A stretch of DNA of 8,330 nt, taken from Ignavibacteriales bacterium. Its GTDB lineage: Bacteria > Bacteroidota > Ignavibacteria > Ignavibacteriales > Ignavibacteriaceae. This document shows, one piece after another, positions 1 through 6,258 of this stretch (positions within the stretch are counted from its first letter, which is position 1; every line of letters starts with the position of its first letter). The position numbers and the translations under genes were made by a program. The stretch covers positions 1 through 8,330 of the forward strand of contig JAGUXE010000310.1 in the NCBI GenBank assembly GCA_020061995.1. Reading direction: 5' to 3'. The notes beneath the pieces were generated by a model. The model had not been told where the DNA came from. It did not search any database and was given only the letters and a program-made list of their open reading frames with translations.

Positions 1-100
1 CGGAATTAAGTATGGAACAGTAACCTCATTAAAAGATTTTTCAGAAAACAATCCAAACGAATTCAAACTTCATCAAAACTATCCAAACCCTTTTAATCCT
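1..100 (+). repeat. Direct repeat, copy 1 (paralogue linker and start of sorting domain)
   Basis: Bases 1-100 match 1055-1154 at 95 of 100 positions without gaps; mismatches are at 19, 73, 79, 85 and 91. The first 72 bases differ at only one position. Identity falls sharply after about base 101, within the coding sequence for the sorting domain. The match may extend left of the window. Confidence 0.9.
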
Positions 101-319
101 ACCACAATGATTGAATATGAAGTGAGGGAATATTCAAATGTAAATCTTAAAGTATATGATTTACTGGGGAGTAAAATTGCAATATTAGTAAATGAAGAAA
201 AATATCCCGGAAAATATTCTGAAACTTTCAACGGAAGCAATTTAGTTAGCGGGGTCTATTTTTATAAACTAACAATAGGAGGAAACACACAAATACGAAA
301 AATGATTTTACTCCGATAA
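1..319 (+). CDS. C-terminal fragment of a T9SS-secreted protein (5' end outside window)
   Basis: The frame is open from base 2 to the TAA at 317-319, giving about 105 visible residues; the start lies to the left. An in-frame ATG at 107 falls inside the conserved sorting domain, so it is not the real start. The visible part is a short linker (GIKYGTVTSLKDFSENNP) followed by a complete type A T9SS C-terminal domain: HQNYPNPFNPTT, then LKVYDLLGSKI, then SGVYFYKLTIGG and the terminal RKMILLR. In this family the domain directs export across the outer membrane and is removed or anchored at the cell surface. The linker is almost identical, in DNA and protein, to that of the next gene (453-1391), so the two are tandem paralogues. 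The cargo function cannot be judged because the N-terminal part is missing. Sorting domain call: high confidence. Confidence 0.85.
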   Translation, partial: GIKYGTVTSLKDFSENNPNEFKLHQNYPNPFNPTTMIEYEVREYSNVNLKVYDLLGSKIAILVNEEKYPGKYSETFNGSNLVSGVYFYKLTIGGNTQIRKMILLR

Positions 320-354
320 TTTATTATCGGAGATAGTGCGTCAACACTATCTCT
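311..354 (+). terminator. Two overlapping hairpins at the stop codon (possible terminator or attenuator)
   Basis: Hairpin A pairs CTCCGATAA (311-319, including the TAA stop) with TTATCGGAG (324-332): nine perfect pairs and a 4-nt loop. Hairpin B pairs 329-338 with 345-354 (GAGATAGTG/CACTATCTC plus an outer G-U) around a 6-nt loop. The arms share bases 329-332, so both cannot form fully at once. No strong T-run follows, so a classical intrinsic terminator is not certain. The position directly after a coding sequence favours a transcript-end or mRNA-stability role. Confidence 0.5.
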
Positions 355-452
355 ATAGTAGTTTGTTCTAAGAAACATTTTTTACATGTTTTGTTTAACC
401 TAAATGGAACCGATAAATCTTTTACTGTAAAAATTAATTTGTTGGAAATATT

Positions 453-1391
453 ATGAAAATTTTATTGTTAGCTTTAGCCTTTACTACATTGGTTTATGCA
501 CAAAATGAAATAAACAAGTTTCAATATGATGAAGACCCAATGTTGTATTTCCCGCACAATGAAGGTGATGTTTGGGAGTACTATGATGTTGATGAATTTA
601 TTATTGATACGGTAAGAGCAACACTGCAAAGAGACTCAATAGACACTACCGGAAATGTTTATGTTTCTATTAATTATTTTGCAATACGATTGGGTATTCC
701 TATTTATACAGATTACTATAAAATAGATACATTATATAATGTTTGGAGAGGGTTGATAGGATATAATTTTTTACTATATAGGTTAGATGCTACGTTAGGG
801 GATCAATGGGTTGCACTTGCTTATGGTGATAGTGGATATCAAAGTTTTGACATAATGAGAGTGAAAGTGGAAGAAGAGGGGAGTATTTTTGGTGTTCCAA
901 CAAACTTTAAGACTTACTTAAATTTTTACGCGGAAGACAGTACGGATACCATAGGGATTCTAACTAATTCTGCTTATACTTTAGCAAGAGGATTCGGAAT
1001 GGTTTTTTATAGTACAGGTTTCACTACATATCATTTAAGGGGCTGTATAATAAACGGAATTAAGTATGGAACTGTAACCTCATTAAAAGATTTTTCAGAA
1101 AACAATCCAAACGAATTCAAACTTCAACAAAATTATCCCAACCCGTTTAATCCTAATACAACAATAAGTTTTAATGTTCCAACACGAGAAAATATCTCAC
1201 TTATTGTATATGATATAATGGGGAAAGAGGTAATAAAATTAATAGAAAACAAAAGCCATTCCCCAGGGGAATATCGAGAAATTTGGAATGGAAAGAATAG
1301 TTATAATGAATATGTGTCAAGCGGTATATATTTCTACCGACTTCTAAGTGGAGAAAAAGTTATAACCCGTTCAATGATTTTAATGAAATAA
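453..1391 (+). CDS. T9SS-secreted protein of unknown function, complete paralogue of the upstream gene
   Basis: This is a 312-residue exported protein. Residues 1-16 form a signal peptide (MKILLLALAFTTLVYA) with likely cleavage before Gln17. Residues about 30-200 are a beta-rich region with no catalytic motif I recognise; it contains FPHNEGDVWEYY and ends in a TLARGFGMVFY...HLRGCIINGIKYG pattern that I associate with secreted Ignavibacteria proteins of unknown role. Residues about 221-312 are a type A T9SS sorting domain: LQQNYPNPFNPNTTISF, LIVYDIMGKEV, SSGIYFYRLLSG and a terminal SMILMK. The ATG at 453 is preceded by GGAA at 444-447, and the signal peptide begins right there, which supports this start. 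The linker and early sorting domain repeat the end of the preceding gene, pointing to tandem duplication. Surface or extracellular location is well supported; molecular function is unknown. Confidence 0.85.
   Translation: MKILLLALAFTTLVYAQNEINKFQYDEDPMLYFPHNEGDVWEYYDVDEFIIDTVRATLQRDSIDTTGNVYVSINYFAIRLGIPIYTDYYKIDTLYNVWRGLIGYNFLLYRLDATLGDQWVALAYGDSGYQSFDIMRVKVEEEGSIFGVPTNFKTYLNFYAEDSTDTIGILTNSAYTLARGFGMVFYSTGFTTYHLRGCIINGIKYGTVTSLKDFSENNPNEFKLQQNYPNPFNPNTTISFNVPTRENISLIVYDIMGKEVIKLIENKSHSPGEYREIWNGKNSYNEYVSSGIYFYRLLSGEKVITRSMILMK
1055..1154 (+). repeat. Direct repeat, copy 2 (inside the 453-1391 gene)
   Basis: This is the partner of bases 1-100, with 95 of 100 bases identical and a distance of 1054 bp. 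It encodes residues about 201-234 of the protein: the linker after the unknown domain and the QNYPNPFNP start of the sorting domain. Confidence 0.9.
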
Positions 1392-1453
1392 AACTAATGG
1401 AGAGTGAAATCTATAAATAGTAAAGCTTAGCACGGTGCTTCTGTTTTAACAAC

Positions 1454-1470
1454 TTGTCCCTTTGGGATAA
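1454..1470 (+). other. Small hairpin in the 118-bp gap before the 1510 gene
   Basis: TTGTCCC (1454-1460) can pair with GGGATAA (1464-1470) around a TTT loop, giving seven pairs including one G-U. No T-tract follows. It could be a weak terminator for the 453-1391 gene, part of the leader of the 1510 gene, or chance. The rest of the gap (1392-1509) shows no clear promoter or gene. Confidence 0.25.
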
Positions 1471-1509
1471 CACGCGGTAAGTTTATTTAAATTGTGGAAA
1501 AGGGGTCTT

Positions 1510-2118
1510 ATGAAAAAGATTATAGTAGTTAGTTTATTCTTTTTACTCAATTGCTTTTCATTTGGACAAGATCAGATTAAAAGTTCATTTTGGGCAGAGG
1601 TGGGAACCGGAGTAAGTTTTGTGAAACTTTCCGCTGCTCGTGCTGGTATTAATATTTTTGCTTCACTGAATTATGAAAGCCAAAATAATAATTATAGTCT
1701 TAGTTATTTACGTTCAAGCGAAATCACATTATTTACACATCCTGATGAATTTGTTAAATCTTATGAGTTAAAGTATGGGAGATCTATAGATTTCTCTATG
1801 AAAGGTTTACTCTTACCATTTCCATTTTTACTGATCATAAAAAAAGAGTTTAATTATTCTTTAATTGGAAAGATTGGAATTTCATATAATGAAGCGCGTG
1901 AAAGAACTAATTTAATAAAAAGTGAAATTTGCAATAATAGCTATAATTCCAAACTTATATCCGGGATTGGGCTGCCAATAGAAATAGAATTAAGAGAAGA
2001 GATTACAGATTTTATCGGAATGAGTCTCGCCGCTTATGCGAATTTCAATAAAGTAAAAAATTATTCTGGAATTAATTTTAACATATCAGTTGGTAAATTT
2101 TATAGACAGACTAATTAG
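1510..2118 (+). CDS. Exported protein, probable small outer-membrane beta-barrel
   Basis: This is a 202-residue protein when started at the ATG at 1510. A TTG at 1492 would add MWKRGL in front of an otherwise ideal signal peptide, and AGGGG (1501-1505) sits just upstream of the ATG, so 1510 is preferred. Residues 1-20 (MKKIIVVSLFFLLNCFSFGQ) are a signal peptide. LLNC at 12-15 is a poor lipobox because Asn precedes Cys, so a lipoprotein is unlikely. The mature part has alternating amphipathic strands with many aromatic and Ser/Asn/Gly residues (FWAEVGTGVSF, NYSLSYLRSS, IGLPIEIELRE, GINFNISVGKF), as expected for a small barrel. There is no T9SS sorting domain. I do not recognise a named family. 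It is 118 bp downstream of the T9SS cargo gene and converges on the phosphoesterase gene. Confidence 0.7.
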   Translation: MKKIIVVSLFFLLNCFSFGQDQIKSSFWAEVGTGVSFVKLSAARAGINIFASLNYESQNNNYSLSYLRSSEITLFTHPDEFVKSYELKYGRSIDFSMKGLLLPFPFLLIIKKEFNYSLIGKIGISYNEARERTNLIKSEICNNSYNSKLISGIGLPIEIELREEITDFIGMSLAAYANFNKVKNYSGINFNISVGKFYRQTN

Positions 2119-2125
2119 CAATTAC

Positions 2126-2212
2126 CACCAAGTATTTAAGTTAAATAAATCTTCTCTTAATTGTTCTATTTTGACATTCTATTTATTGTCGTCAAATAGA
2201 TTGAGCTTGGTG
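2126..2212. terminator. Nested inverted repeats between convergent genes (weak bidirectional terminator candidate)
   Basis: CACCAAG (2126-2132) and CTTGGTG (2206-2212) are perfect inverted repeats 73 bp apart. Inside them TTTGAC (2170-2175) and GTCAAA (2191-2196) form a second perfect pair with a 15-nt loop. The element lies between the convergent stops at 2118 and 2238, where a shared transcript end would be expected. The long spacing and AT-rich surroundings keep confidence low. Confidence 0.25.
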
Positions 2213-2237
2213 CGTGGTTTTTATAAAATAATTTACA

Positions 2238-3983
2238 TCAATTCAACAATATCATCTTTTGTGTTGCGGTGTAATTACCGATGATTATTCTATAAAAATA
2301 AACCCCGCTCGGCACATTTTCGGCATTAAACACCACTTCCTGTCTTCCGGTTGATTGATATTGATTTACTAAAACCGCAACCTCTTCACCAATCAAATTA
2401 TAAACGCTTAACTTCACTATTCCCGAAACGGGAAGTATATAACTTATTTTTGTCGATGGATTAAAAGGATTCGGATAGTTTTGTAATAATTCAAACTTAG
2501 CGGGAATATTATTTTCGAGTTTACCGGTTGTTGTTCTAAAAGTGAAATCAGCAATCTTAGGAAAATGATCTGATGCTGATTTTGTATCGGTAAGATTTAA
2601 TCCGTAAAGACTTAATCTGTCAACAGGCATTACTTCTGTTTGTAAGATAAAAGATTTTTCAACATTCATACTAATGTTTGAGTAAATCATAAAATCTAAT
2701 CTGCCGGGGGTATAGCTGCCACCGTCATCACGCCAGGTATAAGCAGTTGGTTTATCGGTTTGATATGAATAAAGATCTACGAGAAAAGTTGAATCCCAAT
2801 CAGGTGGTCCGCTCGTTCCGTAAGTTGATGTATTAACAATATCACCGGTTAATAAAGTTTTTAATTGTTGACTGAATCCAACCAGGTTTAAATCTCCTGA
2901 AATCATAAAAGGTGTTTTGTAAGGGAGTGTAATTAATCCTCCTTCAGTTTTAGCGTCACGTAAAAATGCGATAATTGCATCAGCTTCTCGTTGGCGAATG
3001 TCATCTGCGGTGCAACAGCGTAAATGGCAATTAATAATTAATATGTCATTTTGATATTTTGAAGAGAGATCAATTAATGATGCAGTTATTCTCAGCCCGG
3101 AAGCAACAACCCAATGTTGTTTAAATGGGAATTTAGAAATTGTAACATTACCGGCGTCAAGTTTTACAGCATTCCATGAAACCCCACCCGGTAAAGGATG
3201 AATTTGATTCATCACAGCTTTTACTTGTTCTGCAGATGTATTAAAGAATTCGTTAAAAGTAATAACATCAGGTTTTATCGCATTAAATATCCGCTGATAC
3301 ATCGGCTGTTTACTCACATCCATCAATCCGTCAAATTCAACATTATATGTCATAATGCGAAGGAAAGAACTATCGGAGCGCGTAATATCAATCGGCTCAA
3401 AGGGTGTAACCGGAGTATTATCGAAAACATAATAAAATACTTCTCCGGAATTCGGCATTAAATCGCCGTTGGATTTTTCATTCTTAAATAAAATTTTTAT
3501 TGTATCAGAAGTGAAAAGAGAATTAACATTATCGGGCTTTACATTTCTTCCAATTGCCAATTCATATTCAGTAGAAGTTACAGTCGGCAAATATCTAAGT
3601 TGAATTTTACTATATCGAATAGAAGTAGTTGATGATTTAATAAAACTTCCGTTACGCGTGCCGAAATTCCATTTTAATTCTGCACCTAGTCCGTTTACAG
3701 ATAATCCTGTATTAGATTTATTATCGCCGTCGATATACAAAGTGGGATTTTCAGTTGTAATCTCTTGAAGTTTGATTTCGGGTGTAAGTTTGAATTTTAT
3801 ATAAAGGAAATTTTCATCATTTGTAACATAGAAAGAATGAAAATCAATTCCGGTTCCGTCACCAATTGAATCAACATAACCATTAGAGATATTTTCCCAA
3901 TCATCAAATTTACCGTCCATAAAGATTCTGGTTGATTGAGAAAAAAGACTTATCGAAAAGAGAAAAAATAAAAAATATTGCAT
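2238..3983 (-). CDS. T9SS-secreted endonuclease/exonuclease/phosphatase (EEP) family protein
   Basis: This 581-residue enzyme probably cleaves phosphodiester or phosphomonoester bonds outside the cell. Residues 1-16 are a signal peptide (MQYFLFFLFSISLFSQ). Residues about 18-195 look like a CBM9-type or similar beta-sandwich (FMDGKFDDWENI near the start, LYIDGDNKSNTG at 82-93). Residues about 207-480 form the EEP domain with its full metal and catalytic set: Asn214 in MTYNVE, Glu245 in PDVITFNEF, His320 in INCHL, Asp364 and Asn366 in SGDLN, Asp430 in GRLDFMIYS, and Asp472-His473 in ASDHFP. Residues 498-581 are a T9SS sorting domain (LLQNYPNPFNPSTKISY through SGVYFYRI to QKMILLN). The ATG has no clear Shine-Dalgarno, only T-rich sequence upstream. 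The substrate cannot be told from sequence: DNase, sphingomyelinase-like and inositol-phosphatase-like members share these motifs. It is divergent from the ArsC-like gene and convergent with the 1510 gene. Confidence 0.9.
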   Translation of the reverse strand: MQYFLFFLFSISLFSQSTRIFMDGKFDDWENISNGYVDSIGDGTGIDFHSFYVTNDENFLYIKFKLTPEIKLQEITTENPTLYIDGDNKSNTGLSVNGLGAELKWNFGTRNGSFIKSSTTSIRYSKIQLRYLPTVTSTEYELAIGRNVKPDNVNSLFTSDTIKILFKNEKSNGDLMPNSGEVFYYVFDNTPVTPFEPIDITRSDSSFLRIMTYNVEFDGLMDVSKQPMYQRIFNAIKPDVITFNEFFNTSAEQVKAVMNQIHPLPGGVSWNAVKLDAGNVTISKFPFKQHWVVASGLRITASLIDLSSKYQNDILIINCHLRCCTADDIRQREADAIIAFLRDAKTEGGLITLPYKTPFMISGDLNLVGFSQQLKTLLTGDIVNTSTYGTSGPPDWDSTFLVDLYSYQTDKPTAYTWRDDGGSYTPGRLDFMIYSNISMNVEKSFILQTEVMPVDRLSLYGLNLTDTKSASDHFPKIADFTFRTTTGKLENNIPAKFELLQNYPNPFNPSTKISYILPVSGIVKLSVYNLIGEEVAVLVNQYQSTGRQEVVFNAENVPSGVYFYRIIIGNYTATQKMILLN

Positions 3984-4084
3984 AAAACAATCACATAAAA
4001 TTTCTTGAACAGAGCATTAACTTATAACAAAAATAGGCATCTTTTTTTTAGATTGCTAATAAGCAAAATTGAAGTTCTGCAAAT

Positions 4085-4089
4085 AGGAG
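4085..4089 (+). promoter_or_regulatory. Ribosome binding site fixing the start of the ArsC-like gene
   Basis: AGGAG lies five bases upstream of the ATG at 4095. An earlier in-frame TTG at 4005 would add 30 residues (MNRALTYNKNRH...) with no homology to the family and no comparable binding site, so the start at 4095 is chosen. Confidence 0.75.
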
Positions 4090-4094
4090 CAAAA

Positions 4095-4439
4095 ATGAAT
4101 ATTCAAATCTTCGGAACGAAAAAATGCAGTGACTCCCGAAAAGCCGAGCGTTTTTTCAAAGAGAGAAGAGTCCCTTTTCATTACCGTGAATTAACAGAAA
4201 AAGGATTGGCAAAGGGAGAGCTTGATAATATAACTCGCTCAATTCCTTTAGGGGAATTGTTGGATAAGGATGGGAAACAATTTCAAAAAAGAAATTTATC
4301 TTATTTGGTTTACAAAATTGAAGATGAACTTTTAAATGATCCTTTATTGCTGAAAACTCCGATAGTTCGAAATGGAAAAGAATCGACAATCGGTTATAGT
4401 CCTGAAACCTGGCAGAAATGGATAAATGCTGAAAAATGA
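4095..4439 (+). CDS. ArsC/Spx-like thioredoxin-fold protein (probably not an arsenate reductase)
   Basis: This is a 114-residue cytoplasmic protein of the ArsC/Spx/YffB superfamily, whose usual length is about 110-140 residues. The N-terminal strand and active-site turn read MNIQIFGTKKCSDSRKAERFF. Cys11, with Ser14 and Arg15, fits the CxxS-R pattern around the ArsC catalytic cysteine, and the RRVPFHYREL segment follows as in the family. The later TPIVRNGKESTIGYSPETW (88-106) matches the RPIV...(V)GF region of ArsC and Spx. However, the family Arg before PIV is Thr88, and the position of the second arsenate-binding Arg of E. coli ArsC falls near Tyr101. Arsenate reduction is therefore doubtful, and a thiol-redox or glutathione-linked role is more likely. 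Spx-type regulation is not supported because the second Cys of CxxC is absent. It stands alone, transcribed away from the EEP gene across a 111-bp gap. Confidence 0.8.
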   Translation: MNIQIFGTKKCSDSRKAERFFKERRVPFHYRELTEKGLAKGELDNITRSIPLGELLDKDGKQFQKRNLSYLVYKIEDELLNDPLLLKTPIVRNGKESTIGYSPETWQKWINAEK

Positions 4440-4578
4440 TGGATTTTTGAATAAATTCATTCCCAATTGTGAGTTTTTAGATTTTAGAATTTTCTTACAA
4501 AAGAGAAAACCAGGCTGATTTCTTAATCGTTTTTCCCCGAATTATCGGATTAGAAAAGAATTCACTTCGGTATAATAA

Positions 4579-4608
4579 TTGATAAAGTTAGCAGAATAGA
4601 AATATTAA
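4579..4608 (+). promoter_or_regulatory. Tentative promoter upstream of the dihydroorotate-dehydrogenase-like gene
   Basis: TTGATA (4579-4584) and TATTAA (4603-4608) are spaced 18 bp apart, a loose sigma-70-like pair 37 bp before the start codon. A perfect TATAAT also lies at 4571-4576 but lacks a convincing upstream box. In such AT-rich sequence this is weak evidence, and sigma factors in this phylum often use other boxes. Confidence 0.2.
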
Positions 4609-4645
4609 AATACAGAAAAGTTTAAGTCTTTTTATAAAAGGTGAA

Positions 4646-5638
4646 ATGATGAATCTATCAACTAAATATTTAGGATTAGACCTTAAAAATCCAATTATTC
4701 CCTCAGCGGGACCCCTCTCAAAAGAAATTGACAATGTTAAATTAATGGAAGATGCCGGAGCTGCCGCAATAGTATTATGGTCTCTTTTTGAAGAACAAAT
4801 TGAACATGAAGAATTAGAACTTCATCACCATACTACGGTTCACTCAGATAGTTATGCAGAAGCAACTTCTTATTTTCCTGATGCTTCAGAATATAAATTG
4901 GGTCCGGATGCTTACCTCGAATATATTAAAAAATTGAAAGAAACAGTTACAATTCCCGTTATTGCTAGTTTAAATGGAAAATCAGTTGGCGGTTGGATAG
5001 ATTACGCAAAACAAATTCAAGAAGCCGGTGCTGATGCAATGGAATTGAATATTTATCGCCTTGCAACCGATTTAACAAAATCCGGCTCTGATGTAGATAA
5101 AGAATATATCGAAATTGTAAAAGCCGTACGCGCTGCAGTTCAAATTCCTATAGCTGTAAAATTAGGACCCTTCTTCAGTTCAACCGCATGGATTGCAGAT
5201 CAACTTGATAAAGCCGGTGCAAATGGTTTGGTTCTTTTCAATCGTTTTTATCAACCAGATATCGATTTAGAAAATCTCGAAGTTGTACCTAATGTTCTTC
5301 TCAGTACACCAATGGCAATGAGACTTCCTTTGAGATGGATTGCAATTCTTTACGGAAGAATTAATGCAGATCTTTCTGCAACAAGCGGAATTTATACTGA
5401 AAAAGATGTTCTTAAAATGATTATGGCGGGAGCCAAAACCACACAAATGCTTTCATCATTGTTAAAATATGGTATTGGTCATATCTCGGAAGTAATTACT
5501 AAGCTGCAATACTGGATGGAAGTGAATGAGTATGAATCACTCGATCAAATGAGAGGAAGTATGAGTTATAAAAATTCTGCTGACCCTGCTCAATTTGAAA
5601 GAGCAAATTATATGAAGGTTTTAAACTCATATAAATAA
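4646..5638 (+). CDS. Dihydroorotate dehydrogenase-like flavoprotein
   Basis: This is a 330-residue protein with the (beta/alpha)8 fold of FMN-binding dihydroorotate dehydrogenases. The N-terminus LSTKYLGLDLKNPIIPSAGPLS matches the family opening (T..G..L.NP...ASG). VIASLNG (105-111), VKLGP (171-175), FNR (198-200), SGIYTEKD (247-254) and AGAKTTQMLSSLLKYG (261-276) match the family's FMN and phosphate-binding strands. The catalytic loop is changed: the usual ELN-(V/I)-S-(C/S)-PN reads ELNIYRLATD (133-142), with Arg138 where the Cys or Ser base should be and no following Pro-Asn. This agrees with the separate dihydroorotate dehydrogenase-like group, so pyrimidine synthesis is unlikely and the substrate is unknown. 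Two adjacent ATGs (4646, 4649) follow AAAGGTGA (4637-4644); either could be the start. No pyrimidine gene is nearby. Confidence 0.85.
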   Translation: MMNLSTKYLGLDLKNPIIPSAGPLSKEIDNVKLMEDAGAAAIVLWSLFEEQIEHEELELHHHTTVHSDSYAEATSYFPDASEYKLGPDAYLEYIKKLKETVTIPVIASLNGKSVGGWIDYAKQIQEAGADAMELNIYRLATDLTKSGSDVDKEYIEIVKAVRAAVQIPIAVKLGPFFSSTAWIADQLDKAGANGLVLFNRFYQPDIDLENLEVVPNVLLSTPMAMRLPLRWIAILYGRINADLSATSGIYTEKDVLKMIMAGAKTTQMLSSLLKYGIGHISEVITKLQYWMEVNEYESLDQMRGSMSYKNSADPAQFERANYMKVLNSYK

Positions 5639-5657
5639 ATCTTAGCATAACACTATT

Positions 5658-5737
5658 AAACCATTACGGAAAGCCGTTTTCGCAGGGGAAATTCTAGGGG
5701 AGTAAAGAATTTTGAAAGCAGACTGCCGTAATGGTTT
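5658..5737. repeat. 80-bp element bounded by perfect 12-bp inverted repeats
   Basis: AAACCATTACGG (5658-5669) and CCGTAATGGTTT (5726-5737) are perfect inverted repeats around 56 bp. Inside, AAATTCT (5689-5695) pairs perfectly with AGAATTT (5706-5712), and the motif AGGGGA occurs twice (5684-5689 and 5696-5701). The element starts 20 bp after the flavoprotein stop and is followed by TTCTCATTTT. It could be a large terminator, a structured RNA, or a small mobile repeat (MITE-like); I see no obvious target-site duplication, and it matches no riboswitch I can name. Confidence 0.6.
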
Positions 5738-5852
5738 TCTCATTTTAAATACAATCTCTTTAATTGATTCAGTTTATATTTTAAACTAAGTTTACCACTC
5801 TGAAACAAAATTTTTTCTTCATAATTAATCATTTCTTTTATTGGAAAGTTTT

Positions 5853-6221
5853 ATGAACGGCACACACTATATGCAGATTCTGATAGACAAAATGGCAGAT
5901 AACATGAAATTTGTCGGAATGTTTTATATAATTATCGGAGGCTTTTATTGCTTTACGATAATTGGTGCAATTGTGGGAGTTCCATTAATTATAAGTGGTT
6001 TGCAAATTCGTGAATCAGCTTCGGCATTTCAAAACTATTCTTTTACAAATGATCAATATCTTCTTGAACAAGCCCTTAGTAAGCAAAACAGTTTTTTCAA
6101 AATTCAAAAAATCATAATGATTGTCTCTTTAGTTTTTATGGTAATCTATATTGTGTTTCTATTGGTTGTGGGGATATCTTTTTTTCAAAATTTAGGTTCA
6201 ACTGATAGTTATTCAGTTTGA
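5853..6221 (+). CDS. Small two-helix inner-membrane protein, probable DUF5362 family
   Basis: This is a 122-residue protein when started at the ATG at 5853, which has GGAAAG (5843-5848) just upstream. The alternative TTG at 5841 overlaps that binding site and is rejected. Residues about 20-50 (FVGMFYIIIGGFYCFTIIGAIVGVPLIISG) form a hydrophobic, Gly-rich first membrane segment or re-entrant hairpin. A polar amphipathic stretch (51-84, QIRESASAFQNYSFTNDQYLLEQALSKQ) follows, and residues about 86-111 form the second membrane helix. The order KFVGxFYIIxG..YC.TIIGAI.G.P.IISG then a polar helix resembles DUF5362 proteins, which have no known function; I recognise this from memory and cannot verify it here. 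The gene ends 37 bp before pepT on the same strand, so the two may be co-transcribed, though no functional link is evident. Confidence 0.75.
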   Translation: MNGTHYMQILIDKMADNMKFVGMFYIIIGGFYCFTIIGAIVGVPLIISGLQIRESASAFQNYSFTNDQYLLEQALSKQNSFFKIQKIIMIVSLVFMVIYIVFLLVVGISFFQNLGSTDSYSV

Positions 6222-6258
6222 TAATAATTTATTTCTTTAAAAAATAAACGGAGCTCTT

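Noticed and set aside
390..421. Possible Bacteroidota-type promoter (TTTG at 390-393 and TAAATCTT at 414-421) before the 453 gene
   Set aside because: The second box only partly fits TAnnTTTG, and such matches are frequent in AT-rich DNA; not strong enough to list as a feature.
1..1391. Mobile-element origin of the repeated 100-bp segment
   Set aside because: The repeat is in frame within homologous positions of two related genes and has no inverted ends or transposase, so duplication or gene conversion is simpler.
1510..1569. Lipoprotein signal in the 1510 gene (Cys15)
   Set aside because: The residues before Cys15 are LLN; Asn at the position before Cys is not a normal lipobox, and a standard signal peptidase I site follows near Gly19-Gln20.
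2090..2284. Plus-strand reading frame of 64 codons across the convergent gap
   Set aside because: It overlaps the ends of both flanking genes, has no binding site, and its translation shows no domain or signal; it is a frame shadow plus AT-rich spacer.
3198..3461. Plus-strand 87-codon frame inside the EEP gene
   Set aside because: It lies fully antisense within the catalytic domain of a well supported gene and has no recognisable features.
4005..4028. TTGAAC and TATAAC as a promoter for the ArsC-like gene
   Set aside because: The boxes are only 12 bp apart, too close for a sigma-70-type promoter.
4156..4389. Minus-strand 77-codon frame in the ArsC-like gene
   Set aside because: Antisense shadow of a gene with a clear family match and binding site.
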